Origin: Asterella californica
Lineage: Eukaryota; Streptophyta; Marchantiopsida; Marchantiales; Aytoniaceae
Direction of reading: 5' to 3'
DNA length: 64,000 nt
Assembly (NCBI GenBank): GCA_036924285.1
Contig: JAYKYS010000019.1
Span: forward strand, 5,456,001 to 5,520,000
The notes below the pieces were generated by a model, which saw only the letters and a list, made by a program, of their open reading frames with translations, had not been told where the DNA came from and did no database searches. Positions within the stretch are counted from its first letter, which is position 1; every line of letters begins with the position of its first letter. Below, in pieces: positions 10,915 through 22,805 of this stretch. The translations under genes were made by a program, and so were the position numbers.

Positions 10915-11575
10915 AACACGCGACGCAATGAATAGTCAACAGGTAGAAAGACCCCATCAAGCCATACAAGGAAAAGAAGGACTCGAAGGGCCAAGCAACC
11001 AACGCTCTAAAAGGAAGAAGAATACCGAAACTAAGCCTCGCTATCAATAGCTCTAAGATCGTCTATCGCTCTTAAAATATCACACACCAGTAAGTCAAAA
11101 CTCCTACATACAACAAGTCCACATGAAGTAGCATCGCCTACTGCAATTGTTCTCCTGTGGACCGCGCATGCTAAAGCTCTTTGTAGAGCAATGAAAACTC
11201 GCTGTCTAAAATCCTTAGTGTAGAAAATAAAAGAAAGTTGTACCTCATAACGCCTCTCATGGTAACCTCTAGCACAATCTTGAATAAAATCATCAAACTC
11301 CGGGGCTGTCGATCCGTATATCTCTAAGATTAAGAGGATGAAGCAATGTCTCTTCTGCATACCCTTATACTTGGTCACCTTCGCTGCTACCGTCACACTT
11401 GCAGCCCATCCTGAGAGATGAGTGATCACATGTGTCGTCATTGAGTCCCGTGTCGGATTCGTGACAACCACATTTACCACTGAGATTTGATCCTTTCTCA
11501 TCATGTACATGTAATGATCCTCCCATCTGAAGGACATACCAACGCTATCTTCAGGTCATGTAATCGCTCTCTCGT
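10915..11575 (-). pseudogene. Non-LTR retrotransposon (LINE) pol C-terminal region
   Basis: An open frame at 11031-11537 (168 codons) reads VVNVVVTNPTRDSM, HLSGWAASVTVAAKVTKYKG, LEIYGSTAPEFDDFIQDCAR and RVFIALQRALACAVHRRT. This wording is typical of the conserved region after the reverse transcriptase in plant and algal LINE-like polyproteins (recognised from memory). With the part beyond the solo LTR (12972-13206) it forms one 5'-truncated insertion bounded by the 10-bp repeat GGAGATAAAG. That is the length expected for target-primed reverse transcription. No poly-A tail is visible at the 3' end near 10915, so the exact LINE clade is unclear. It was split near its upstream side by LTR insertion at 11575. 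Confidence 0.6.
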
Positions 11576-12971
11576 TGTCGGAGTGTGATCCGTCTATCTA
11601 AGAAAGCGCCGGGCTTCTGGCTGTGGATGTTTACTCAAGAGGTTGGCTTTCAAGTTACAACAGGGGCTATAAACACTCACACAGGTGTGTAAGATCTTGT
11701 AATATGCTCAAAAAGTGAAATTCATGTCTAACTAGCAGTAATAGGATCGGACGGTGAACTTCAACACTCACGGAGAGGAAAACTATGAAGGTTTAGACTT
11801 CTAAACTTCCCCTACATGTAAATAAGGTCCTAATGAACACACACGAAGTTTCAGCCTGAGATCAAATTCTAGCACCGAGATGTGGACAGAAAAGTTCTGA
11901 GTAAGAAAATTACAGCAATTTGTGGTACCCAGGTGGCTATTTCGACCTATAACAGAAGATTTGCTCGATCACTTTCAAAGATTCTTACAGGATTTGAAGT
12001 CTACAGGATGCTGAACATCCCTGTGAAGTTGGGACTCCTGATTGTACACAAAACTCCAGATCTCCTTCTCTGAAGTCACTGCTCTAGATTAATAGCTTTT
12101 CAGACCCCCTCTGTTTCAGCGGCCGCCCTGAATTACTCAATCACTCAATCGATGCGAAACTTTTTGGGAAATAGTAGCCCTGCTGGCAGAGAACACAACC
12201 TCGAAGTTTTGAAGCAATTTCCTCAAATCTGCTGCAAGTGACACTGAAAACCCTAAATCCAACAAAAGTGATTCAGTTCTGGCACAATCCGAACTTCAAT
12301 TGCTCATAACTCCGTCTTTATTGCCTCAAATCGATCGAGAATTTCTCTGAAAGTGCTTGGCATGACGAGCTCTACCCTCCTGTGCTCTCAGATTTTGAAG
12401 TCCCCCCTCACCAAATGCTCGAACTCTCTTTAAGACCTCTGTTTCTAAATTTAGAGTTACACAAAAGATAAAAATGGACCAATGAGAGTTCATAGTTCCA
12501 CTTGGCTGTCCTTTAGTGCCCTAATCCACGTGGTAACTCAACTCCACTCAAAGGCTACCACGTCAGCCCCCTAAAGTGCCAGCGTAAATCTTAAACTTCA
12601 TTCGAAGGCATGTAAAATAACACGTAACCCTAAAAGATAACTTAAACAATCTAGAAAGCATGCATGGACGACATGTAAGTACAACCAATGAGCTTAAATG
12701 CTTATCAGCATGGAAACCCTAAGTTATATACTTTCACAACATAGATAAGCATGATATCATTTGCACAAGCGCATGAGTTGCTTGAACAAGATAGATAACA
12801 TACTATCAACCTATTAGGACTCAAAATATATAACACAATAGTGTCAACACCGTATGCAAAGATGTCAAACATATGTATAAAGGACTAGAAGTAATATGAG
12901 CTAACTTCTAGAACTACTAAACTCAAGCGTCGGAGTAGAAGTCAAACATGTAGCCGCCAAGTAGCGCGACA
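11576..12971 (-). mobile_element. Solo LTR, family C1, inserted in the LINE fragment
   Basis: On the plus strand it begins TGTCGGAGTGTGATCC and ends AGTAGCGCGACA, the reverse of the copy at 7256-8628. The flanks carry a perfect 4-bp duplication TCGT (11572-11575 and 12972-12975). At 1396 bases it has no coding frame of note. It is younger than the LINE and than LTR D, which enclose it. Confidence 0.87.
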
Positions 12972-13206
12972 TCGTGCTAAGACAAACACAACGTCCTTGA
13001 TGACATCATGAGTAGCTATCCGCTCTCCATCGTGAGGACAACGAGCAAGGTGTCAACCCGAGGTGTCGAGCGAGATATCGTACTCGCAGATGAATAATAT
13101 CGAGGTAACAGATTGGAAGCCTAGGCAGAACTTCATCGCTGTAGAGAAGATAGTCGGTGCGAGTAAGAATACTCTAATACATAAATGCTAATGCGTAAAT
13201 GAGATT
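12972..13206 (-). pseudogene. LINE fragment, upstream part beyond the solo LTR
   Basis: On the minus strand one frame reads HLARCPHDGERIATHDVIKD then VVFVLAR up to the LTR junction. It continues at 11575 with a short interval before GMSFRWEDHYMYM. The HDGE..THDVIKD pattern is usual upstream of the region described for 10915-11575. It ends on the right at the second GGAGATAAAG (13207-13216), which sets the 5' truncation point of the insertion. Confidence 0.55.
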
Positions 13207-13305
13207 GGAGATAAAGTGATCTCCAATCTATTTTTTATTGATATATTTTTTACCAATCAAATTCATCCTAATTCTAAGGACGATTTTGAGATATTAGAGG
13301 TCTTC
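13207..13305 (+). mobile_element. LTR D copy 2, remainder
   Basis: After the LINE, GTGATCTCCAATCTATTTTTT and TCTAAGGACGATTTTGAGAT continue the match to the reverse complement of 1185-1265. Similarity to LTR D ends near 13305, so this copy is truncated there or continues into diverged sequence. Confidence 0.7.
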
Positions 13306-16300
13306 TAGGGGTTCATTCGTGGAGCTGAGACTAGCTGCAGTGCATGTACTCTAGTACAGTTTGCTTCACTAGCGGAACCAATCCACTATTTCGCATGAGC
13401 CCCGTCAACCGCGCTTGTCAGTTTCTTGGATTTCGGTTCGAAACCCGTCAGCCTGCATACTGAATAGAATAGAAGCACCATTACAGTTACCAACAACAAA
13501 AGTAAAGAAACAAAAGCGATAAGTTCTAAACGGAAATATTTGATGCAAATTGTTGCTAACATATCGCGACCCTATATATGAAAGGACAAACGGAACTGCA
13601 GAAAAGGAAAGAATACAAAGGGTGACCTATAATAAGATGCAAAGATTTGGATCCATTGAAAGGTAACGGGCACAGTTATCGTAAGTGGGATGTAAGAACT
13701 CAGTCTCAGACTTTGATACAAGAGGGCGTCAGAGTTCGACGGTGCGATATGGGTGTTCTTGTGTTGCCATGTATATAAAATCCTCAATGTGACCTTGGAT
13801 AATAGACATTGGTAATAGAGAAAAATAATCCTCTGGTCCTGCAGTCTTGTAGTCACACTTCTTTGCTGATGCACTTGTTGCTACGCTACTACCGTACCAG
13901 TCTAGGAATGAGATTTTAAGATATAAGTTGAGCGAGTGCATTACCTCCGGATTGTATAACTCTTGAAATGATTACACGATATGCTGTTGCAATGGAAGCA
14001 TTCGAGACGTTCATTTGGATGATCATCTTATCAGGATGAAATTCCAAGGATGTCCAAATTAATATGAATGCTAACAATAACCATCATGTCACGATCAAGA
14101 GTAGTGACGTGTGAAATTGTGTGGAGATAAGTCACGTGATGATGGGGGAAAACATAGAACTGAAGATTAAAGAATCATATGACAATGAAATGAACTTGTA
14201 TACATATCTTCGATTTTGATGGTAAATATGAAATATTTGACTTTTTTTAGAGTGCAAAGAGGCGAGAGCTACATGACTAGTTGTCAAATGCATGGACTCG
14301 TAGTGCAGAAAATGAAAATTAGCATCATGCATCGCCAAGTGCTCAAAGATGAAACTGAGAGTTCAAGTTGGATCTGTCAGATCTTTCAGCACTGATCGAT
14401 ATCTTATGTTCTTTGATCATAAATAGTACCAGCAGAGAGCATAATTGATAATATGATAGAGGACTGTCATAAACGCTTCTTGGTTAAGGTTGAGATCTCT
14501 TAGCTATATTAGGCTGCTTATTCACCTATGTACACTCAAGTGTACATGGCTGTACATTAAATAATGTTTTAACCTTTCTGGCGAGAAGAGTTAGAACATT
14601 ATTTAATGTCCTCGATAAACGCACTGTTTTACAATTATTCTTCTGGACTTATACCCCAGGAGCGTAGCGGTCCGTTCTTCGCTTATGGGTTCTCTTCGGA
14701 TGAGTTTGTTATTCCAGGACTGACTAATATATAACGTTTATAAATAATTTTAATTTTTTTATTTTAGTATAATATATTTTTATAACACTTACAGACTTTC
14801 TGATAAGAGAAAACGAAATTCACTGTACAAGGACGTTGGGGATGCTTATTCATCAGGTTGAAATTTCAAATCATGTTAAAAGGAGATGTGATGTGAAATC
14901 GAAGATTTAGCTCTTCAAGGATGAAAGCGTGTCCTCTAAAAACAGAAACACTTTCCAAAATGGCGTCATGAATTGCAGGACAATATTCTGTTTGGTCCAA
15001 ACACACAGATCTAAAAAGATGGAAATGTTCTACGGGAGGAGAGGAAAGAAAGTGTTTAGATCTGTAACAGGTACAAAGTGAGTTGCAAAGACTCAGAGTT
15101 TGCTGATCGATATACTCTTGGAGTTAAGTCCTATTCACTAGAAGAAATGAGATGCCGATATGAAAAATAGTTTCATCATGATTTGAAAAGCTTACAAGTA
15201 TCAGCTCGAGAAAAAGGACAACAGACTGAGTGGCATCCAGGAAAGAGTTGAAGAAAGCAGTGGAGGGATGAGAATTTCTCTTATATTAATATTGATGGAA
15301 GACATCTTATGTATGTCACAATTATTCTACAAGCTGACACCAAGAGTACAAACATGTACATGTATAATCGGTTTTATATGATCCATCACAGATCACCAAG
15401 TAAATATCATAGAGGTACTCTTCCATGGCCATATTGTACTGCTCTTGATGACGTTGTTTGTAACTTTTGCAAAGTTACTGTAGATTATGTCCGCGAAAGT
15501 GCTTTGCATGGGCCATAAAACGCTCATGTCCAGAAATCCAAGGTTTACCCATCATAGTGATCTCCGGTTCATTCATCACTAAAATTATGTCCTACGGTTG
15601 ATCCCCGCACCACTGTATGTTATATATGCATGCTCGAATATTCTTACCGGAAGCTGCGCAGGTCAAGATTCCTCATGCCACTAGTTCTAGGTAGCATGTC
15701 CTCTACAGCGCTCATCAGATACTCTGAGTAACCACACAATTTCGCACTTTTGAATTCATGCATGAGTAGCCAAGAGAATACGGTACGCACACCTGGAAGT
15801 TCATAATACCATTTGCGTACATCTGACTGCTTGGAAGTTTGGCACAATCAGTGCAACCTATCACGATCGTCAACTGAAGAATGCGGAGTTATTCGGTGTG
15901 CAGAGACAGAAGTGTACTTAGTTTCAACGAGTGCAAGCAACACACCTGCGATACTTCATTGTAGATCAGAATCTGATCTGCACGGGTTGGTCCCACCAGT
16001 CTAGCATGCATCGTCCCTGCATTCAAATAGCAGACTCAGTACAGATAAACCTCGATTTCCATGCAATAGCGCGCACTGCTACTACAGCAATGCTGATAAT
16101 TATATTAACTAGGATATCGATATCTATGAACAAGCGACTAATGATCGGACGCAGTCTACTCAGATCTACACAGAGTATCCACATAATCAAATAATGTTCT
16201 GATATCCAGAGTCATCTATCGGACAGTTTCAAGGATCAGTTCGACAGCGGTTTTTGACAAGGAAGGAAAACGGATCAGTTCGACCATGAAGTACCTGTAA

Positions 16301-19300
16301 ACCTGATATATACGAACTGTCTCCGACAGATGACAAATTTTGTGTTTTATTTGTGTCATACAAGTCTAAAGTCTACCAGAAGGCCACGTCTACTTAGTAG
16401 GAACAACTGGATGAAGGACGCGAGAAGACAGAATCGATATCTCAACCGGACATTGGTGATTCTGAACTTGGTTCTTGATGATAATTAGTCTCCAAGAAAA
16501 GCAACACTGAAAGAATAATGCAGAATCACTGTCGGTTTTTGTTTACTAGTTTCAAACATTAGGTTAACGTTCACTCTGCACACTCTGTTTACCCACCTCA
16601 TTGACACGAAGATAAAATAGTCTCTCTCGGCTCATTTCGAATTCCGTATATATGAAAGTGTGTTCGTACCGAAACTACAGTTACTCTAGGTGACTACGTT
16701 CGAGGATCTCCGGCGCAGGATTCTAACATAACCTTTAAAGTTACAAAAGAGCAGAGTCTGATTGATCTTCTTTCCATCGTTGCTTCAACCAAGAACTATC
16801 TCGAGTTCTATCTGTGGCAGTCTGTCTATATATACTGGCCGTTGTTTCCAACGGGATCTGAAGGGCTGGTTCTGTTATACTTGAGGGGTTACTGTCGTCT
16901 ACGATGGGGTAACAGATCCACACTCCAGCCAAATTTCAAACCTTTCAACGAGTTGATCAAGAGTACCTTCCTCAGGCTGGTCATCGATCCATGAGAAGCA
17001 ACAACTCTACCAAAAAGTACCTCTATCGAAGTTCTTCAACGACTGGATTAAGACTATCGTTTCAGGTGATCTATCTAGGCCTAGAGATTTGCGGGCTTTA
17101 ACCACTGGATTTTATTCATCCTCGAGCTCAATGATGGGTGTTATCCAGAAGCGCAGAGGCACCGCCAACATAGTTCTGATATACAGACTGAACTATTTGC
17201 AAGTAGTCCAGGTAAGATTCGGATTTTTCAGTTATCACTCGACGAAAAGAAAAGAACTGTGTTGCTAAATGAGTCTCCCATCATCCAATTCTTGATTCAC
17301 CTTTAGGTCTCGTGAGATTAGGATGTAATCTAGATCCAAGAAAGAAAGTTAATTGCTCGTGAAACTAACACGATGAAGGATAGGGAGACTAAGTGCAAGC
17401 AGACATTCAGGTAAAGTTGGTAAACATTAGTTTTGGCTGAATTGAGTTACTTTCATTATCTTCCTCCGGTGCAAAGGGTATCAGCCCGCTGAAACTAGCT
17501 TAATCTCTAACTGTAGTCAATGACATGCACCACAGAGGTAAACACGAGTTTCAGAGATATTTCTTCAGGGAAGAAAGAACAATCCACGCTTCTTGAAACT
17601 TGAACCCTCAGGGCTGGTTTCTGGACCACACAGGACGACTTCGTGGCTGAAAACCACGAGGTTTAGATCGATGTGCATGCCTCTCTTCAGCAGTATGACA
17701 GTTACTAGCTTCGCCAGCAGCGAGAAACCGGTACCTATCGCTCAATGTCTTAGTATGTATGAAACTGAGTTCGGCTAGTACTGAGAAATATTGCACATTG
17801 GCTACCATATTGATTTCGACTTGAAGACCTGCAGACCGGTAGTGAGGTGTGGAATAGCATCGTAGAGGCGCTATAACCTAGTCTCTGGCAAGATCGGATA
17901 ATATGACAAGGGCATAGGAGAACAACCAGAACAACAGGGGAAGCCAATTTATCATTTGGGACGGTGTGTTAGATGACATTCTCACAGGCCACGGGAGTCT
18001 GAAAGGGAAGGTCCGTAACATTTTGTTCTCAATCTCTTCTCCTCACTGAACGTGGTCACAAGTATCTCAATTAAAACAAATAAATATACTACGATGATTA
18101 TGAATATGTTGAATTAAGTTGACCACTCCCAGCAGCAGGACTCTTACCGGAAGGAAAGGAGGTTTAGAACTTGAAATCAGACAAGTACAGTTTTGGGCCA
18201 ACTCCTTCGCAACTGCAGAGTTTCAGATGTCAAGAGTACAGATTCTTCTTGTCCAGATCTGGTAAACTTTCGGCGCTGGATAACCAACAATATTGGCGTT
18301 TCAATCGACTCTTTTGACCTACACTACATAGAGGCAGGACCATCAGTCCAAGAAAATATTCCCCGAGAATCGTGCGAGCGCTACACTTCGATGCGAATTC
18401 AAGTATGTGACAGCTAGTTTAAAGACGATGAGAGTACAACTTTCGGCGCTTGATTCTTACAGCCGTGGGTAGCCACTAGGTAGGTACTATCATGATTTCA
18501 CGTTGTCCTTGTTACTTTCGGTCTTTAATTCTCTTTTTTTCTTTTAGCAATTTTAAGTTTCAAACCCGTAAGCAACGCTTCCCTCCCAGATGTACTATGA
18601 TATATTACCAACAAAGAATAGTCCTAAGTTTCCAAACCAATTCATCGTCTTTTCTCCATCGTGGAAGATTAGGTAGGTGCTAACTCTAGATCTGTAGCTG
18701 TACTTTCGGCGCCTAGATCGGCCATAAAACGAGGAGCAGGCCTGCGCACAACTTCCGAGTCAGCATGACAGATAATCTGATGGAAGATGGTTAAGTTAAC
18801 ACAAATGTCATCTGCTCATTATTTATCTTGTGATAGCCAACGAGCCAGTCGATAGCGTGTGACTGGTTCCACCATAGAGACCAGGTTTATCTGCGTCATA
18901 TCCTGACATTTCTGTGACAGAACTGAATTCTTTCACATTCTTCATGTTAGACGTCTCCTTTGTTACTGTTCACTTTGTTTTAGTTGTTCCAGAAAACATA
19001 CTTCATTCCTATGTCATAGTCCTCAAGATCGATTCCAAGAATAAATAATATCTCAAGAATCAGGAACACGAACCAGAATATTAATATTCTTTCTTCTTAG
19101 TGTTAATGCATACAGCCTGATACTGGGAAGCGAGACTTTATGAATCTCATCAAATCCTTGTACATACCTACTTCTGTCCCGTAGCTTATCATGTGGACGC
19201 CGTGGACGTGAGCGTCAGTTCAGAAGTCATGAGACAAACAGCACAGCTCCTAACTGTAGCTCCTTCCACTTATATGCTCATTAATCTAGTGCCTCGACCT

Positions 19301-20039
19301 GATATCCTGCATCAAAACGCATAAAATAATCAAAGGAATGCGCAAGAAAATTGAAGGTCCAACCTTCTCTTCACTCGAGCATGTCATACATCACCACCAC
19401 AAGTCATCTTGCTTTGGACTCCCGTGTTTCAGTCAATTCATTTCTACGCTAGAGGCTGGTGGAAAGTTAAGACTACAAGGTAGAGAACGATCTCAACAAG
19501 TGAAAAGAAAAGAAAGCGACGGCTAGGTGTGAGTGCGAAACTTACACTTATCCAAGAAAATGAGAACAACCTTGCGTGGGCTTCGTCTGAACCTCGATAC
19601 AACCACATACGGTGCCTCAATGCATCACCTTGAGCAAACTTTATGGCTCCATATCTTATCACAATCCCTCAACACAGGTCTGAATACAACCTAATATGCA
19701 AGCTCCGGACCTTATGCTTAGGTCCTAGAAATATGTCTTGCAACCGCGAGGACCTCTTTTTCCGTGTTGGCTGTCAGACAAGAAAGGAATTTAACCGTCA
19801 AACAAACAATAGTTCTAAGAATCCAAACTCCCGCAGGCTTTACCCTCTGAAATTGATTTCAGAAACAATTGATTAGTACTGAAAAATATACTGTTCTTTT
19901 GGTTTCTTGGAATAAATAGAATTTTCTCTTTTAACTTATTATAAAAGTAATACATTGTGATCGAGGTAAAAAGGAATATTCGTTTCTTGCTTAAATTGGA
20001 GCTCGAATTACATTGAGCTCTACTTTTGGTACCATAGCT
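13306..20039. other. Long stretch without a recognisable gene or known repeat
   Basis: Only short open frames occur on either strand, none with a motif I know and none repeated elsewhere in the window. One weakly protein-like frame lies at 15644-15847 minus (KWYYELPGVRTVFSWLL), without support. Visible structure: the inverted repeats at 14528-14609, an AT-rich block at 14740-14785, and three copies of ACTTTCGGCGC at 18266, 18439 and 18702. The stretch may be old unique DNA, a non-coding transcript, intron sequence, or repeat families that do not recur here. Confidence 0.4.
14528..14609. repeat. Two adjacent inverted repeats (hairpin potential)
   Basis: ATGTACACT and AGTGTACAT (14528-14547) face each other across two bases. 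Just after them, ACATTAAATAATGTTTTAAC (14554-14573) pairs with the 20 bases at 14590-14609 in 19 of 20 positions, across a 16-base spacer that can pair further (TTCT with AGAA). Possible origins are a very short MITE-like element or a cruciform-forming site. It is too compact for a typical plant microRNA precursor. Confidence 0.6.
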
Positions 20040-20099
20040 TCATTTGCATATTCTGTCCGAAGTCCAGTGTTGTTGTATGGAGGCACACAGGTTTTGTGT

Positions 20100-20335
20100 G
20101 ATGTTCAAATCAGCTTCCACAAATAGAGATGTGGAAGACGTAAAAATTACATAACAAAGATCCACAAGACGGCAGTGAGAACTCTCAGGGCTAATAACAA
20201 GAATTCTCTTCCAAGTGAACAACAGATGCAGCGCAAGCGAGGAAAAAATGGATATTGTCGACAAGATGTTAAAAAAGCTTGTGCCTCCAAAGTCACAGAT
20301 CCTTGCAGATGGAGGGTGAGATATTCTTTCAACCA
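20100..20335 (+). pseudogene. Frameshifted copy of a conserved exon (partner at 63115-63345)
   Basis: From GTGTGATGTTCAAATC at about 20095 this stretch aligns with the reverse complement of 63115-63345. Forty-three codons align without a gap: here LITRILFQVNNRCSASEEKM then DIVDKMLKKLVP, there LLTRMLHQMNSGCNISGEVV then DIVERMCGRLVP. About half of the residues are identical. In the first part the two copies agree only in a different frame (KIHKTAVRTL versus KIRKAEVREL) and a TAA interrupts, so this copy carries an indel. A GGTGAG sequence at the end of the match could be a splice donor. The protein family is not recognised. Confidence 0.5.
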
Positions 20336-21439
20336 AGGTACAATAAATTTTCACACACTATGCTTTTCATCAGTAAACATGAGTTTTGAGAAAAATACAT
20401 CGCTTTGATAACTTGAACATACTGTAAGTTCTACATTAATATGTCTGTTTAAGCTAATTCTAATTTTATACAAGCTTAGAGCTCGAGTTAAATCCACTTA
20501 CTGGTTATGAGTAAATTAAAATCTCATAAGTATTTTCAAAATTTATATATATAGTTAAACTTTAGTATAATCACATCCGATATAGTCACAAACAAAATAT
20601 AAGCGCACTTTCTTAAAAAGTAGATTTTGCCTTTGTCAAACTTTCTTGTGGTACTCATTATCACATTGTTTATTATCACATATTTGAGTTGCTAAAACAA
20701 ACAACATGTACTATATATGATAGTAGTAGATAGTTTGTATATGACTAGTAAGGGTGATTAGAGGTCATGCATCCATTTCTTGGAATCACAATAAACAAAC
20801 AAAAAAATTTGAGTTCAATGTTTCTTCTTGCTCGTCTGATTGAACTCAATTTTCCTCAAGAACATTAAACAACTTTATTTTTTTCCGATCGTAATACCCT
20901 CATGAAACTAAACACATGTGTTTTTCATGGTCTGCATATAGAGAGAATGGATGCTTGGATTAAGTCATGAGATCCGATATTAAGTAATTCAAATTTAGTT
21001 CAGTAATTATATGATAATTGAAAGAAATAGGTTAAATAATATCATATGAGGTCTAAATATTATTTTCTGAATATGAATAATTAGGATATAGCTTGTGATA
21101 GGTGTTCACAAAATTAGAAAATATTTTTAATTGAGAACCGCATGCTGGAGCAAAGGAGTTCAAAAAGACGTGACTTGATTTTTAGGAAATGACATGGCAT
21201 CCAATTCAAAATTGGAACATCATACACAGTCTTATGAGGAAGGCAACTTCTCCAGAAAGTTTCAACTCAAAATGTTTATGTTTCCTCTTCAAAACAAAGT
21301 GAAAAACAAATAACACTAAGCTAAAAATATCAAATATTTTTTTTGGACCTTAAGCAAGAGTAGTGAAATCATGGACAGCAAGGATCAAATTGAGGCTAGA
21401 GAGAGAGAGCGAGAGGACTATTCTGTGAGAGCGGGAAGC
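20336..21439. other. AT-rich non-coding stretch
   Basis: No gene is seen. It is strongly AT-rich, with long T and A runs (near 20876-20882, 20801-20808, 21340-21347) and no copy elsewhere in the window. It separates the conserved exon from family B copy 2. Confidence 0.4.
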
Positions 21440-22805
21440 ACCATTAAGCTGAAAGAGTCCATGTGGATGCCTGGAAGTAGACATTGAAAGGCGATTAGAG
21501 AAGTATCGAAGGTGGAGCAAAGATCGATTGAAGAAGCAGCAGGGCGAAGCTCAGAATTGACGATAGGAGCAGGTCCGTGGGATCGCATTGGAGCTAAGGT
21601 GGAGGTCGGAAGCACGTAGAAGATTGAAGGCACTACGAGAAGCAGCCAGAAGACTGTACTGAGGTTCTTCCCGTGTTCTTTCTCTTTCTCACCGCTTCTC
21701 ATCTCTGATTTGATGTTCCCCGCGCTTCTCCGTTTGTTTGCAGGAAGCCCATCGAATGCTTTCTCCATCCCAAAATTTCCCTCTGTGAAATTGGGCGCAG
21801 AAGCGCTACCCAATTTTTGACAGCCATCTTCCCGCTTCTTCTCAAGCTGTAATCGAGCTTCCTTGTCTTTCATTCTCAAATTTGATCTTTTAACTATCAA
21901 TTTCCCTACCCTACCGCACCTCTACTCCCGAATCTCTGGACGGAAGATGCTTCAAAAGATCTGAACATCTTCGGAAGACGACTATGTGCAATTCGTATCA
22001 AGATTGGATTGGATTTGCTTTTGTGTTGAGAGAGGCTTGGTACAAATCTTGAGTGACTTGGTGAGTTGTTTATTGTTTCGAGAAGTTGGAAATTAAAAAC
22101 CAGGCCTGTGTCTCCCGATCTTCTGAGCTTCTCAAATCCACATCTTCCGAAAGAGAGACTAGAAGAATGGAAGGGCTGGCAGAATATGCGAGAAGACGCG
22201 AGGGTACTTTACGGGTATGTTCTGTTCGACCCATAGCAGCCTATTCCTTTTTCTTCCTGAACTTAGAAGAGAGTTGTGAGAAGTCTTGCTGGCAGAATCT
22301 GGAGAGAATGCTCGAGGGTCATGTCTTCCCGTCATGCAGCAAGCTTCTTCTGAGTGTATATGAGAGAAGAGGAGTCGGAAGAACAAAGTATGAATGTCTT
22401 GTGTCTATTGTGAGATTAGATTGCGTGTCGGAAGTAGAAGACAGGTGAGATCAGTGAAAGGAATCCTGGCTACGGGAAGTCTTCCGAGAACGCGATTTAA
22501 TCGGAAGCTGTCCAGAGAGTCTTCCTGGAGGCCACTGTCACAGCAAGAGCCCACGACCATCTTCTGAACTTTTCATACACGCTGCTTCTCGCATATCTTG
22601 TATCTTCTGTCATGGAGTATGATGAAATGCAAGGTGGGTTGTCTTCTTAGTAATCCATGCGATGCCTTGCTTAGTTAGGATTGTTTAGATATAGCTCGGA
22701 AGACGAAATAGTTGTCTTCTGGAAGACTAGATTTGTCTTCTGAGAGTGGAAGCTAGAATGTGAGGAGTTGGGAAGGACTGAGCCTTCGGCTCACAGCAAG
22801 TACGT
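21440..22805 (+). other. 5' region of family B copy 2
   Basis: This aligns with the reverse complement of about 5235-6640. Shared text includes GGAAGCAGACATTGAAGGGC-like near 21470, TTGGGCGC..AAGCGCT near 21793, CTTCGGAAGACGAC near 21970 and GAGAGTGGAAGCTAGA near 22742. It keeps the GAAGAC/GTCTTC richness. A 120-codon frame at 22086-22448 lies here, but copy 1 has no open counterpart, so I do not call it a gene. It ends at CAAGTACGT, where the deletion junction begins. Confidence 0.6.

Noticed and set aside
13400..13455. tRNA-like GGTTCGAAACC sequence
   Set aside because: It resembles a T-loop, but no acceptor, D or anticodon stems can be formed around it; the short palindrome GGTT..AACC explains it.
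22086..22448. 120-codon open frame as a gene
   Set aside because: It lies in the 5' region of family B, and the homologous part of copy 1 has no matching open frame.
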